Positions 34,850-48,237 of a DNA stretch of 64,000 nt are shown piece by piece. A program made the position numbers and the translations under genes. The DNA comes from Saccopteryx bilineata. Taxonomy: Eukaryota > Chordata > Mammalia > Chiroptera > Emballonuridae. A model generated the notes under the pieces. That model had not been told where the DNA came from, did not search any database, and worked only from the letters and a program-made list of their open reading frames with translations. The DNA is taken from contig NC_089498.1 of NCBI RefSeq assembly GCF_036850765.1, positions 57,029,795 to 57,093,794 on the forward strand. The letters are read 5' to 3'. How positions within the stretch are numbered: position 1 is the first letter of the stretch; each line of letters begins with the position of its first letter.

Positions 34850-35230
34850 TTTTTGTTGTTTTTTTTTCTGTATTTTTCTGAAGCCAGAAACGGGGAGAGA
34901 CAGTCAGACAGACTCCCGCATGCGCCTGACTGGGATCCACTCGGCACGCCCACCAGGGGGCGATGCTCTGCCCCTCCAGGGTGTCGCTCTGTTGCGACCA
35001 GAGCCACTCTAGTGCCTGGGGCAGAGGCCAAGAAGCCATCCCCAGCCCCCGGGCCATCTTTGCTCCAGTGGAGCCTTGGCTGCGGGTGGGAAAGAGAGAG
35101 ACAGAGAGGAAGGAGAGGGGGAGGGGTGGAGAAGCAGATGGGCGCTTCTCCTGTGTGCCCTGGCCGGGAATCAAACCCGGGACTTCTGCACGCCAGGCTG
35201 ATGTTCTATCACTGAGCCAACCGGCCAGGG
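34850..35230 (-). mobile_element. Rhin-1-like SINE, full length
   Basis: Minus-strand head GCCCTGGCCGGTTGGCTCAG. The duplication CCCCTCCTCAAATTTT/CCCCTCCCCAAATTTT is at 34834-34849 and 35231-35246. The CTCF-like core CCACCAGGGGGCG is at 34950-34962. Confidence 0.95.
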
Positions 35231-35246
35231 CCCCTCCCCAAATTTT

Positions 35247-35427
35247 AATACTATTTCTTTGTTGTTATATTAAGAATTTTTAAGACACCACAAATTCATA
35301 GATAGCATGTTACTAATGAGGCTTCATTGTTGAAGAATTTTAAAACATTTTTGTATATATCTACACTAAGAGTAGAGAGATAATATACATATAAAATTTA
35401 CAACTTAAAATTTCTGTTGCTGATTGT
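35247..35427. other. Short single-copy spacer
   Basis: Nothing recognised. Confidence 0.5.
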
Positions 35428-35857
35428 TCACAATAACGAAGGTCTGGAAACAGCCCAAGTGTCTGTCAGTGGATGAGTGGATTAAAAAGATGTGGTACAT
35501 ATATACAATGGAATACTATGGGGCCATAAAAAAGAAGGCAATCTTACCTTTTGCGACAACATGGATAGATATGGAAACTATTCAATATTATGTTAAGTGA
35601 AATAAGCCACATGACCTCACTCACTTGAGGAATCCAATGAAGAATGTGAACTGAGGAACAGAATTGAGACAGAGGAGAGATCAAAGGGACCAGAGGAAAA
35701 GAGAACAGAGGGAAAGGGAATGACATGATGGGATAAACCTGAAGAAAAGGAGGGAGGGCGCTATAGGGAGGAGGGCAAAGAAGATATTGAGGGAAATACG
35801 GGGGGAGGGGAGATGCTTTTGGGGCAACACTAGAATCTATGTAAATGCAAAAAAAAA
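35428..35857 (+). mobile_element. L1 3' end, 5'-truncated
   Basis: Begins within the last 60 codons of ORF2 (CACAATAACGAAGGTCTGGA, then [23 protein letters not shown] coding), then the 3' UTR with GAGGAATCC and a G-rich tract and A tail. The flanking GTTGCTGA/GTTGCTAA may be its target duplication. Its 3' UTR matches the twin-primed copy at 9686 better than the 13728 copy. Confidence 0.85.
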
Positions 35858-35861
35858 AAGG

Positions 35862-36635
35862 TTGCTAAGAATAGATTTTAAAAAGTTCTCATCATGGGAA
35901 AAAACATTTAAACTGTGAGGTGATGGATGTTAAGTAAACTTATTTTCATAATTAAAAAAAAATCCTGTTGCTGAATTTATATATCTAACACACTTTAGAA
36001 ATAAACAAGAACTCACAACAAAGTAAATGTGTTAAATAAATGTAATTTGATAATTATTTGTATTTTTTTAGAAACAAGAAAATAACAATTGACAGTGCAA
36101 CCAACTTAAGTCAGCTTTCATGATGCAATAAAAATAAGGCACGAAAGCGAAAGATTAGAAGTTGTAAATATACTCATGAGTAGAGGTCTAACAATATTTA
36201 ATAGCAACCAAATTTCTTAGTGAACAAATAACATAAAATTTCTAATCAGACAGTAAATAATATTTATTCATATCACATTTTAATTATCCTTACCAATTTA
36301 CCTATTAAGTTACTAGAAAATAGCTTAGAAACATGTTTAAATAAAATTCTATAATGGTACATATCACTCATCAAAAACTAGAAGTATGGCCTAGGGTTAT
36401 ACTATTTTAAAAATTATCCCAGTTGATTTTAATATATTAACTTGGAAAACACTGAATTGTTATTTTATTCTAATCCAACACTCAAGAAATAAAAGATTTG
36501 TTGTGATATTTTTAAAATAATGAGATCTCATCATATGCGTAGCATTAATCTCATTCATTAGTCTTACAAAGTTTATACTTAATATAATGACAGCCAAAAT
36601 GTTTTTGTTATATGTACAAACAATGCTTTAAAAAG
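35862..36635. other. AT-rich single-copy sequence
   Basis: Nothing recognised. Confidence 0.5.
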
Positions 36636-36644
36636 TTAATATAG

Positions 36645-39271
36645 AAAAATAACAACTGACACAACAAAAATACAAAATATTGTAAAAAATACTATGAAGA
36701 ACTGTATGCCAAAAAACTAGACAACCTAGATGAAATGGACAAATTCCTTAAAACATACAATCTTCCAAAAATCAACGTGGTTGAATCAGAAAACCTAAAC
36801 AGACTGATTACAACAAATGAGATAGAAACAGTTATCAAAAAACTCCCAACAAAAAAAAGTCCTGGGCCTGATGGCTTCACAAGTGAATTCTACCCAATAT
36901 TTAAAGAAGAACTAACTCCTATCCTTCTCAAGTTATTTTAAAAAATTCAAGAGAAGGGAAGACTTCTAAGTCCCTTTTATGAGGTGAGCATAATTCTGAT
37001 TCCAAAACCAAGCAAAGACAACACAAACAACAACAAAAAATAATAGGCCAATATCCCTGATGAATATAGATGCTAAAATCCTCAACAAAATATTAGCAAA
37101 CCAGATCCAGGAATATATGAAAAAAAATCATACACCATGATCAAATGGGATTTATTCTGGGGAGGCAAGGCTGGTAAGATATTTGCAAATCAATCAATGT
37201 GATTCATTACATAAACAAAAGGGAGGAGAAAAGCCACATAATAATTTCAATAGATGTAGAAAAAGTATTAGATATAATCCAGCACCCAGTCATGATCAAA
37301 ACTCTCAGCAAAGTGGGAATACAGGGAACATACCTCAACATGATAAAGGCCATCTATGACAAACCCACAGCCAACATTATACTCAATGGCAAAAATAAAA
37401 AGCAATCCCCTTAAGATCAGGAACAAGGCAGGGGTACCCCCTTTCACCACTCTTATTCAACATAGTTCTGGAAGTCCTAGGCACAGCAATCAGACAAGAA
37501 AAAGAAATAAAAGGCATCAAAATTGGAAAAGAAGAAGTAAAACTATCATTATTTGCATATGATATGATATTGTATATAGAAAACCCAAAAGTCTCAGTCA
37601 AAAAACTACTGGACCTGATAAATGAATTCAGCAAGGTGGCAGGATATAAGTTAATACTCAGAAATCAGAGGCATTTTTATACACCAACAATGAACAATCA
37701 GAAAGAGAAATTAAGGAAACAATCCCCTTCACTATTGCAACCAAAAAAAAAAAAAAAAGTACATAGGAGTAAATTTAACAAAGGAGATTAAAGACTTGTA
37801 CTTGGAAAATTATAAAACATTGATAAAAGAAATCAGGGAAGATACAAACAAGTGGAAGCATATACTGTGCTTCCAGTTAGAAAGGTAAACATCATTAAAA
37901 TGTCTATATTACCCAAAGCAATCTATAAATTCAATGCAATACCAATTAAAATACCAATGACATACTCAAAGATATAGAACACATATTCCAAAAATTTATA
38001 TGAACCCAAAAAATAACACGAATAGCCTCAGCAATCTTGAAAAGGAAGAATAAAGTAGGAGATATCACACTTCCTGATATCAAGTTATACTACAAGGCCA
38101 TTGTACTCAAAACAGCCTGGTACTGGCATAATAACAGGCATATACATCAAAGGAACAGAACAGAGAACCCAGAAATAAACCCACAGCTTTATGGACAACT
38201 GATATTTGATAAAGGAGGTAAGAGCATACAATCGAGTAAAGACAGCCTCTTTAATAAATGGTGTTGGGAAAATTGGACATCTACCTGCAAAACAATGAAA
38301 CTAGACCACCAACTTACACCATTCACAAAAATAAACTCAAAATGGATAAAAGACTTAAATGTAAGCCATGAAAACATAAGCATCTTAAAAGAAACCATAG
38401 GCAGTAAGCTCTTCGACATCTCTTTCAGCAATATCATGTATTTGCCAATTTATCTCCACAGGCAAGTGAAATAAAAGATAGGATAAACAAGTGGGACTAT
38501 ATCATACTAAAAAGCTTTTGCACAGCTAAAGACAATAAGAACAGAATAAAAAGATAAACTGCACAATGGGAGAACATATTTGACAATACGTCTGATAAAG
38601 GGTTAATAACCAAAATTTATAAAGAACTTGTAAATCTCAACACCAGAAAGACAAACAATCCAATCAAAAAATGGGCAAAAGAAAAGAATAGACACTTCTC
38701 CAAAGAGGACATACAGATGGCCAATAGGCATATGAAAAAATGCTCAACATCACTAATCATTAGAGAAATGCAAATTAAAACCACAATGAGATATCACCTC
38801 ACACCAGTCAGAATGGCACTTATCAACAAAACAACACAGAATAAGTGCTGGCGAGGATGTGGAGAAAAGGGAACCCTCCTGCACTGCTGGTGGGAATGCA
38901 GACTGTTGCAACCTCTGTGGAAAACAGTATGGAGATTCCTCAAAAAATTAAAAATCAAACTGCCTTTTGACCCAATTATCCCACTTTTAGGAATATACCC
39001 TAAGAACGCCATAGCACTGTTCCAAAAAGAGAAATGCACCTCCATGTGTATGGCAGCATTGTTCACAATAGCGAGGATCTGGAAACAGCCCAAGTGTCCT
39101 TCGGTGGATGAGTGGATTAAAAAGCTTTGGTATATATATACTATGGAGTACTACTCAGCCATAAGAAATGATGACATCGGATCATTTACAACAACATGGA
39201 TGGACCTTGATAACATTATACTGAGTGAAATAAGTAAATCAGAAAAAACTAAGAACTATATGATTCCATAA
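36645..39271 (+). pseudogene. L1 ORF2 remnant (RT and C-terminal domains)
   Basis: The reverse-transcriptase part is split by TAA at 36939-36941, by shifts around 37020-37200 and 37390-37430, and near the A run at 37743-37757. The catalytic FADD has become FAYD (near 37551-37562). The last 184 codons (38717-39271) are open and include an intact knuckle, [18 protein letters not shown]. No activity is expected. Confidence 0.9.
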
Positions 39272-39528
39272 ATAGATGGGACATAAAAATGAGACTCAGA
39301 GACATGGACAAGAGTGTGATGTTTGGGGGGGAGGGAGGAGAGGAAGGAGATTGAAGACATGGGGGGAAGGGACGGGCACAAAGTGAATCAGATAGAAGGT
39401 GACAGAGGACAATTTGACTTTGGATGAGGGGTATGCAACATAATCAAATGTTAAAATAACCTGGAGATGTTTTCTCTGAACATATGTACCCTGATTTATC
39501 AATGTCACCCCATTAAAATTAAAAAAAA
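36645..39528 (+). mobile_element. 5'-truncated L1 of the young subfamily
   Basis: Starts within ORF2, just upstream of the reverse transcriptase, and runs to the A tail. The duplication TTAATATAG is at 36636-36644 and 39529-39537, extendable with one mismatch. The sequence closely follows the 13728 copy from about 16785 onward. Confidence 0.93.
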
Positions 39529-39702
39529 TTAATATAGCAAGAGCCTTCAATATGCTCAACAAAATTTACTCATTTTTAATATATTATTAAAATTTGCCTA
39601 AATTATTTCAAACAAAAACACCTAATATGCTGTATTCAACACTCAGCTAAAGAGCATTTTGTAAAATCATTTGACATATGCAAATTGTGTCCAACTTTAC
39701 AT

Positions 39703-39741
39703 ACACACAAATAAACACACACACACACATACATACACACA
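39703..39741. repeat. (CA)n simple repeat
   Basis: Interrupted ACAC/ATAC run. Confidence 0.85.
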
Positions 39742-39834
39742 AATTACTGTCCCTGTGTGATTGTGGGGTCAAGCAATTAAAACTAAGACAACTGGGAGAC
39801 AGAATTTTAGAAAACACTATAGACCAGGGGTCCC

Positions 39835-40188
39835 CAAACTAAGGCCCATGGGCCATATGCAGCCCCCTGAGGCCATTTATCCAGCCCCTGCCGCACTTCC
39901 GGAAGGGGCACCTCTTTCATTAGTGGTCAGTGAGAGGAACACATTGACTATCTCATTATTGAAAAGCAGGCCCATAGTTCCCATTGAAATACTGGTCAGT
40001 TTGTTGATTTAAATTTACTTGTTCTTTATTTTAAATATTGTATTTGTTCTCGTTTTGTTTCTTTACTTTAAAATAAGATATGTGCAGTGTGCATAGGGAT
40101 TTGTTCATAGTTTTTTTTATAGTACGGTCCTCCAATGGTCTGAGGGACAGTGAACTGGCCCCCTGTGTAAAAAGTTTGGAGAACCCTG
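39835..40188. mobile_element. Non-autonomous hAT transposon, well preserved
   Basis: Ends CAGGGGTCCCCAAACT and CAGGGTTCTCCAAACT (right end reverse-complemented) are strong hAT inverted repeats. The 8 bp target duplication CTATAGAC at 39827-39834 matches CTATAGAT at 40189-40196. 354 bp with no coding capacity. The conserved ends suggest relatively recent activity. Confidence 0.9.
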
Positions 40189-40349
40189 CTATAGATAATG
40201 TCCTTTTCAAGATTAACTCAGAGAGAAAGAGATGATGGGGTAGAAGAGAGAGAGAGCGAGAGAAACTAACTCTCACAAAGATTTTAAGAGCTAAAAATTT
40301 ATAATATATCCCTTGCCTATTACCTCTTCCTTTCCCAAGTAAATATTTT

Positions 40350-40517
40350 TTTAGATTTTATTTATGCATTTTTAGAGGGAGAAGAGAGGGGGGTGGGGAG
40401 ATGAGCAAGAAGCATCTACTTCCATATGTGCCTTGATCAGGCAAACCCAGGAGTTCAAACTGGCAACCTCAGAATGCAGGTTGAAACTTTATCCACTGTG
40501 CCACCACAGGTCAAGCA
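40350..40517 (-). mobile_element. Short tRNA-derived SINE, third type
   Basis: Same type as 28345: minus-strand GTGGCACAGTGGATAAAG head, GAGGTTGCCAGTTTGAAC B-box region, and GA-rich tail. The duplication TAAATATTTT is at 40340-40349 and 40518-40527. Confidence 0.85.
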
Positions 40518-42513
40518 TAAATATTTTATAAAATGAGGAGGAGACTTGTTAGAGGGGATCTTGTTAGGAAAAACACTTGTCATCTAAAATATTCACATTT
40601 TATTTAATGAGTATGCTGGTCCTGTTTTGTCCAATTAAATTATCTCATCATGTTATACTTAAGTGGATAAATATCAGGTTTCAGTTCATCTCAAAGGTCT
40701 AAATTCATACCCTATATGGATGGGGAAATGGATAGGGAGTGGGAGATATTCTTTATTTTTTTTGCCATTTTTATTTGTTTTCATTATTTATTGTTGAATA
40801 ATGACCCTCATCCTTAAAAACAACAGCAAAACATTGACTTTCAAATGACAGCCATTTTGCTTGTACATTATTTCTTCACCTCTCCTTGCTAGGGTTTTTC
40901 CTCAGGCTGTCTTAAATTGATAGATTAGGATTTTAGCTCTGCTGAGTCTCTGGGATTGCTAAACTTCTTTCATTTTTAATCTCATGGCCTCCTTTTCCCA
41001 TGAAGCCTCTCCATAAATTGCATCTCCAGTAAGATATTCAAGTGAAAAAGTAAAAGTTTCCAGACCTTCCTTTGTCTTATGTCCAGAACCTAAACAGGTT
41101 TCTCAATATCCTCATAGTTCAAACAAGTCACAGCCCTAACCCAACTTAAAGGGGAAGTGATACGCAGTGCATGGATATGAAGACATATGATTTATTGGGA
41201 GCACTAATGTAGTAATATACTTTCAAACTGTCTAATTAATTATATAGCAAGTGCCACAAATAAACCCCAAATCTGAAGATATTTTGGTTTAGCAAAACCA
41301 TTCTAACACAGTCAACTAGAGATTAAAAAAAAACACAATGCTGTTATGTACGTATATATCTATTCAATATCATCATCCATTAATGAACTTGAGTAATGAT
41401 CAGAGAGAAGTTATCAGGAATTAACTTTTCTGCTTGAGTTAATTTCCAATTCTATTTTAAAATTAGACTTCTATATAATTGTTAATATTTAATAAAATCC
41501 AAACATAACTGTATGGAGCTGAATGGATATACTCATCTTAATAGAAAGATATCTAGATTTACTGTGATGTTAGAGTAATGAGATTTACATTCCTAGAATA
41601 CACAGATAATTAGAATTATTACTACATGGTAACTGACTAACATATCTATCTATGAAACAGAATAAAGTGAAAAAAAAAACTTAAGCAGGGAGTCCATTAA
41701 ATTGTTTAACTAAGGTGACAAGATGTAGAATTTTGTTAGAAATTAAGTCCCGCGATTTTGTTTTTCTTTTTACTAATTAAAGAAAAGATTAACATGGAGA
41801 CCACTAATATTCCTTTCCCTAAAAGGTAAATTGTAATTTTTTTAATTGTTATATAAACTAGCTTTAGATGTGGTAGACTCTACCGAAATAGTTGATATCT
41901 TAGTCCAATATTATGCACCAATCAATTTTCTGAAAATAGTCTGGGCTATTGAGCTTCAAGCTTCTATGACAGATCTTGTGACATTACCTCTAAGAACAAA
42001 GAGACTGGTTGCACAAGCCAGTAGGGTACTTCCTGACTAAATAGTAAGAACAGAAATATTATTCTTAGTAAAAAGGAATTTCTCTTGGAATCCAGACAGC
42101 ACTATGGTGAGGTGAAGGGACAAAACAGAGGTCCAACAACACTGTTTGAGAACTGAACTTGGCATTAATTATCCTGACATCTGCTGGAGACCTTCTGTTG
42201 TTCCATTTTAAGCTGGACATAGTGCAGCTCAAACCAACTGTTTCCTGGCTCTCCCTGCTTGACCAATTTTTAATTTCTTTCTAAATTTAAAGAACTAATT
42301 AGTTTGCTTTTTCTTTTTAAAACTTTTGGTCCTAGCACTTATTTTAGGCAAGTGACAAAACCTAGGAAGACCCTACAATGATTTAAGACAAAGAGTTCTT
42401 GTTTCCTCATTTCCATTAGAGATCACTATGGTGAAAGAGTATATAGTATATAACAAGATCAAGAAGTTCTCTTAGTGAAGATCATGAAAAAAATCTGCTT
42501 TTGTAATTTTCAG

Positions 42514-42654
42514 AGGTCTTCTGGCATATACAATGACTGCTTATTGCCTGAGAGAGACTATTCCCTTACCTTGACAAGTAATGCTTCTTTACAAATCAAT
42601 CACTCAACCAATCAATTCATCCTATTAAATAATGGCAGAAGGAATGAAAAGAAG
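42514..42654 (+). other. Speculative exon-like segment
   Basis: A pyrimidine-rich TTTTGTAATTTTCAG precedes 42514 and AAG|GTGAGT follows 42654, good acceptor and donor matches. The 141 bp between them are open in one frame (47 codons, divisible by three). I do not recognise the encoded peptide, and chance occurrence in AT-rich DNA is quite possible. Confidence 0.2.
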
Positions 42655-42769
42655 GTGAGTTATATTATTAGGATTTGGATCAAGGTTTTATTTTGTTTAT
42701 TTTTTTACCAAGAACTGTAATTTCATTGCACTTATAAATGGGTCTTACTGATAGATTACTTCTAAGAAA

Positions 42770-42870
42770 GACAAAAAAAAAAAAAAGAAAAAAGAAAGGG
42801 AAGAAGGGAGGAAGGAAGAAAAGAGAGAGAGAGAGAGACAGAAAGAGAAAGAAAGAAAAGGAGAAAAAAA
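42770..42870. repeat. Purine-rich (GA/GAAA)n tract
   Basis: A low-complexity A/G strand of about 100 bp containing a (GA)n core. Confidence 0.9.
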
Positions 42871-45800
42871 TTTAAAGTTTATTAGCTAAAGTTTTTGCTG
42901 TCAAATTGATCAACAAACTCCCAAACCTTATGAATAACTGTTTTCAATAAAAATGTACATATGTTCATTATCACATAATCAATACAGTAAATAAACTGCT
43001 TGACAAATTTGTTTCTGTCTGTTTTCTGTTCCTCTACTCTAAAGCTAGCAAAGGTCTCGTTTCAGTGAGCTAAATCATTTATCTTTTTTCTTTCCCTCTC
43101 CCATTTCCCATGGTTGAAATCAGTCACTGAATAGATTTAAGTTCAAGGTATATGTAGATATTCACCACTTAGAGAAATAAATGAGAAATACATATAATAA
43201 TGATCCCTTACCTAAAATGAAATTCAATATTTAAAGACATGGGGATAGAATTACAGTTTGTGGAAATATTGCCTCTTTCTTCACTGAAATCTGGAACATA
43301 TAAATTGTCTACCTTTTCTCTTTATGCAGCAGAGTAATGAGATTTGACTTCTCTCCTCATTCCCTTTTGAAGTCTTCCCCAAGGGAGAAGTCATAATCTG
43401 GTTGGTTGGTTCCTGATCAGCATAAATGAACAAGTTACTGTGCTGTAAGGCACTGCTTCTTCAAGGCAGTTTCACTTTCTTTCTGAGTCCTCTTGTATTA
43501 ATACTTTCTGCAGCCATCTAAGACAGGCAGGTTCGCAGATTCTCCTCCTACCTTTAGTGAAATGGGTAAACTGAGATGGATGCTGTCAAGAGACATGGTC
43601 ATATTTCTTTTATTCTCAGAGATCCCCAAGTATGTCTTCCCAAAGATTTAGAATGGGAAAAAGAGAACAGGAATTATTTAGTCTCAAATCTAAACTGATT
43701 TCTAACTCAAATTTAGGAAATTTTCTTGAAATATGAGGCATTTTCTCAACTAGCTTTTTATTACTGTTTGGCTTTCTGGGAGAAAGAAAGAGTTATATAT
43801 TTAAGTCCTAGCAGTAGTGATTTTAGATAAATTATATTTTTCATTTCAATAATATAAAATAGCAATAAAATAATTTTAAAAATAACAATAAAGGGTGGAT
43901 GTGTGACACATAGTTTAGGTTAGATTTCCAGCAAGCATCCCTCCACTTCCTGATGCCCAGTAGCCCCAACTTATATTGGTTTTCCATTGGGCTCCATTCC
44001 AAACTTCAAAAGTAGAGGATGAGGACATACCAATTAGAGTATTCCGATACCTTGACCAACTGTGACATGAGTCTGAACTGTTTCAATAAGAGCAAATAGT
44101 AGGACTTTTAGTGGGAATATTAGAACAAAGATATTTGTGTCAAAAGCTTATAGTAATCATCTTGTGATCCATCTTAAGTCAGTTTGAGTCAACTTTTCTG
44201 TTATTGTAACTAATACTATGTAATTGATATAACCTTTTGAAAAAAACTTTATTTATTATGTTTTTCAGATGAAATGGAAACATAACTGTGGTATTATTGA
44301 CTTGGCATCTATCTCTGCTCCAAAAATTACCTTCCACCCACTCATATCCATATTGTTATACTGGGAACTGCAAATGTATCATTGGTCCTGGGGAAAAGCT
44401 CTTGATCAAAGCCAATCCAATCCATCCAAGTCATTTTTTTAACTGGAAATAAGGAAAGAAAATTAATGGTAATGGAAGTGAGATATAAAGTTCAAGAGCT
44501 TTTGCTGACTGTATTTTCCACTATGTTGATGAAACTCTTCAGTAATGCAATAAACAAAAACTACTACAAAGATAAATACAAAGCTGAGAATGGAATGAGA
44601 ATCCTGGCAGAATCAAGCTCATTTTCACTGGTCCTTGAAGTCTAGAGACATCATCATCCTTCTCAGTGATGTAAGTAAATGAGCTTCATTTTGGAATTAA
44701 GTTTCTATCTTTACAATTACTAATATATTTTAAAATATTTAAAAAAAATTTTCCTCATAGTTTCTCTTTTCAAGTCACAGAAGTGTGATATCTAAAATTT
44801 ACATTAAAAAAATCTTTTTATTTCTTTTAGTACAAATATTTAAGTATTTGAATGACAACTTGCATCTATCAACACAACCTGTGAATCCTCACATTTGGTG
44901 GAAGAAATTATATATACAGAGTAAATATTCCAGCATTTTAAATTTAGCTTCAGGGTTTTAAACCAGTAGTAATAAAAGCACTCAAAAGATGTTCTTGTTA
45001 TTTTTAAAGTCACCAGAAAACTTTGAAGTGAATTAGAGCCTTGTGGGCACAATAAGACCATCGATTATTATTCTGTATATAACCATTGAGTGTTTACCAA
45101 ATAGCAGGTAAAAAGATTTTTATAAAACTGTAAATATACAAGGATATTTTGCTATGAGCATCACATACAAGAGCATGAATAATTTGGTTTAAATCACAGA
45201 ACGCTAGGCTAATCTTAACCCAAAAAATGTTTGTGGAGTGGTATTTATTTTCTCAGTTCAGTTCCACTTCATTAGTCTGCCAAAAAATAAAATAAACATG
45301 GAAATGATATCTGATAAATATTGGAATATTAAGTGGAGTAATTCTTTCTTCTTCTCACTTGCATATTGTAATTCACCATATTTTATTATTTCTTTAAATT
45401 TTTTGTTTGTTTGTTAATGCTTAGTGCATTCTTCCTGGCCAAATATCTATACAATAGCATGCTCTTTCTTTACATACAGGTTTATTTGCTCACATTGAAT
45501 AAATGGTACAATAGATATTTTTAATACATAATTTAGCATGAAATTATTGAACAATGAATGCAGTAACAGAAATAAAAATTCTCCAATAATTCAGTAAATA
45601 AATTTAGTAATTTAGTCTTCAGGAAAAAAATGCTTAATTATAAGAGAAATAGGAAGGAAAATCTGAGCTCAAAATAAAAATTTATTCTTAGTAACTATGT
45701 AACTGGAAAACTGAAGTCAACATAATTTTCTGTCTCTAGGTTGGACAATACCTGAACTGGTCATGCTTCCTATATATCTGTTAAATAATATTAATAAAAA

Positions 45801-46322
45801 GCAAAATTAACTTAGCTACTTGTCCCAGAAAATACATGCTCCTGAAATATAAGACTGTGAATGAACTGAAATAGCTTACTTACTAATTGGTTGCATATCA
45901 AAAATTAATTCAAGACATGTGCATACTGTGTCAAGTAATCCACAGTTACTATTTTATAAATAATGCAATCTTAACTAATTCTTTATCTTGAAAAACTTTT
46001 TTAGAAAGTTTTATTTAGAAAATTAAATTTATCAGGGTGACATTGATCAATAAGAGTACATAGGCTTCAGGTAAACATCTCTACAAAATATGAATTGTTG
46101 ATTATGTGGTATACTCACTACCCAATGTCAAATCATTTCCTTTCATCATATATTTGTCCCTCTTTACTCCCTTCCACCACCCCTTGCCCCACTACCCGCC
46201 CTTGCAGGTAGCCACTTCACTTTTATCTATGTCCATGAGTCTCAGTTTTATATCACAGCTATGTGTAAAATAACATAGTTCTTAGCATTTTTTGATTTAT
46301 GTATTTCACTAGGTATAATGTT

Positions 46323-46705
46323 ATTTATTTATTTATTTATTTTGTATTTTTCCAAAGCTGGAAACGGGGAGGCAGTCAGACAGACTCCCGTATGTGCCAG
46401 ACTGGGATCCACCCGGCACACCCCCCAGGGGGTGATGCTCTGCCCCTGCGGGGTGTTGCTCTGCCGCTACCAGAGCCACTCTAGCGCCTGGGGCAGAGGC
46501 CACAGAGCCATCCCCAGCGCCCGGGCCATCTTTGCTCCAATGGAGCCTCGGCTGTGGGAGGGGAAGAGAGAGACAGAGAGGAAGGAGAGGGGGGAGGGGT
46601 GGAGAAGTAGATGGGTGCTTCTCCTGTGTGCCCTGGCCAGGAATCAAACCCGGGACTCCTGCACACCAGGCCAATGCTCTACCACTGAGCCAACCGGTCA
46701 GGGCC
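46323..46705 (-). mobile_element. Rhin-1-like SINE nested in L1
   Basis: Minus-strand head GCCCTGACCGGTTGGCTCAG. The duplication AGGTATAATGTT/AAGTATGATGTT is at 46311-46322 and 46706-46717. The CTCF-like core is mutated. Confidence 0.92.
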
Positions 46706-48237
46706 AAGTATGATGTTCTTACTGTTCACTGATATTGTCGTAAATAGAGATATAACATCATTTCTTATGGCTGATTAGTATACCATTGTGTATATGAACC
46801 ACATCTTCTTTATCCAACCTTCTATCAAAGGATAATTTGGTTGTTTCCATGTCTTGGCCATCATAAATAATGCTGCAATGAACATGAAGGTACATGTGTC
46901 TTTACACACCAATGCTTTTAAGTTTTGGGGATAGATAACTCGTAAAGGGATTGCTGTATCAAATGGTAGTTCTATTCTTAGTTTTCTGAGAAACCACCAT
47001 ATTTTTTTTTCTTAAAGGCTCTACCAGTTTACATTCCCCCAACAGTGAATGAAGGTTCCTTTTTCTCCATAGCCTCTTCAACACTTATTATTACCTGTCA
47101 TATTAATAATAGCTCATCTAACAGGTGTGAAATAGTATCTCATTTTAGTTTTGATTTGCATTTCTCTAATCTCTAAAGAAGTTGAGCTTTTTTTCATATA
47201 TATGTTGGCCATTTCTATATCTTCTTAGGAAAAGTTTCTATTCAGGTCCTTTCCCCATTTTATAATTGATTTGTTTGCTTCTTTGTTGCTGAGCTTTGTG
47301 AGTTCTTTATATATTTTGGATATTAACCTTATCAGAGCTGTTGTTTGTAAATATTATCTCCCATTTGGTTGGCTAACTTTCTGTTTTGTTGTTGGCTTCT
47401 TTGGTTGTGCGGAAGCTTTTTAGTTTGATATAGTTCCATTCATTTATTTTTGCCTTTACTTCTCTTGCCTGTGGGGTCAAAATCATAAATTGTTCTTTAT
47501 GGCCAAGGTCCATAAGTTTAGGTCTTATATATTCTTCTCTGTGAATTATTGTTTCAGATCTTATATGAAGGTCTTTGATACATTTTGAATTAATTTCTGT
47601 ACAGGAAAAAAATTATAGTCGTTTCATTCTTTTACATGTGCCTTTCTAATTTCCCTAGTACCATTTATTGGAGAGGCTTTCTTTTCTTCATTGTGTGTTT
47701 TTGGCTCTATTGTTGAAGATTATTCTTGGTTTAATTTTGGGCACTCAATTCTGTTTCATTGGTCTGATTGTTTTTCTGCCAGTACCATGCTGTTTTGATT
47801 ATCTTGGCTCTATAGTATAATTTGAAGTCAAATAGTGTGATACCTCCAGCTTCATTCTTTTTCCTCAGGATTGCTTGGGCTATTTGGGTTTTTTCCATGG
47901 TTCCATATAAACCTGGTGATATTTTGTTCTATTTCTTGGAAAAAAAAATGCATTGGGATCTTAAAGGGGATTGCTTTAAATTTGTATATTGCTTTGTGTG
48001 ATATTTTTGACAATATTTTTACTATGTTAATTTACTGTTAAGTCTTGCAGTCCATGAACATAAATATTTTTTCATTTCATTACAGTATGTCTTTTTCAAT
48101 TTCCTTTAATAATGCTTTGTAGATTTCAGCATAAGTCCTTTACATCTTCTGTTAAGTTTATTCATAGGTATTTTTTATGTTACAAGTGTAAAAGAAATAT
48201 GTTTTTGTGTTTATTTTTTAAAGTTTTATTGTTAATG

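Larger units (their letters stand above)
40528..46004. other. Longest repeat-poor stretch
   Basis: About 5.5 kb without recognised transposons. It contains a purine-rich tract at 42770-42870 and one exon-like segment at 42514-42654 (listed separately). A weak MIR/L2-like phrase near 45075 is too short to call. Confidence 0.5.

Noticed and set aside
46870..48230. Many short minus-strand frames
   Set aside because: They are fragments of L1 ORF2 with multiple stops and are covered by the L1 entry.
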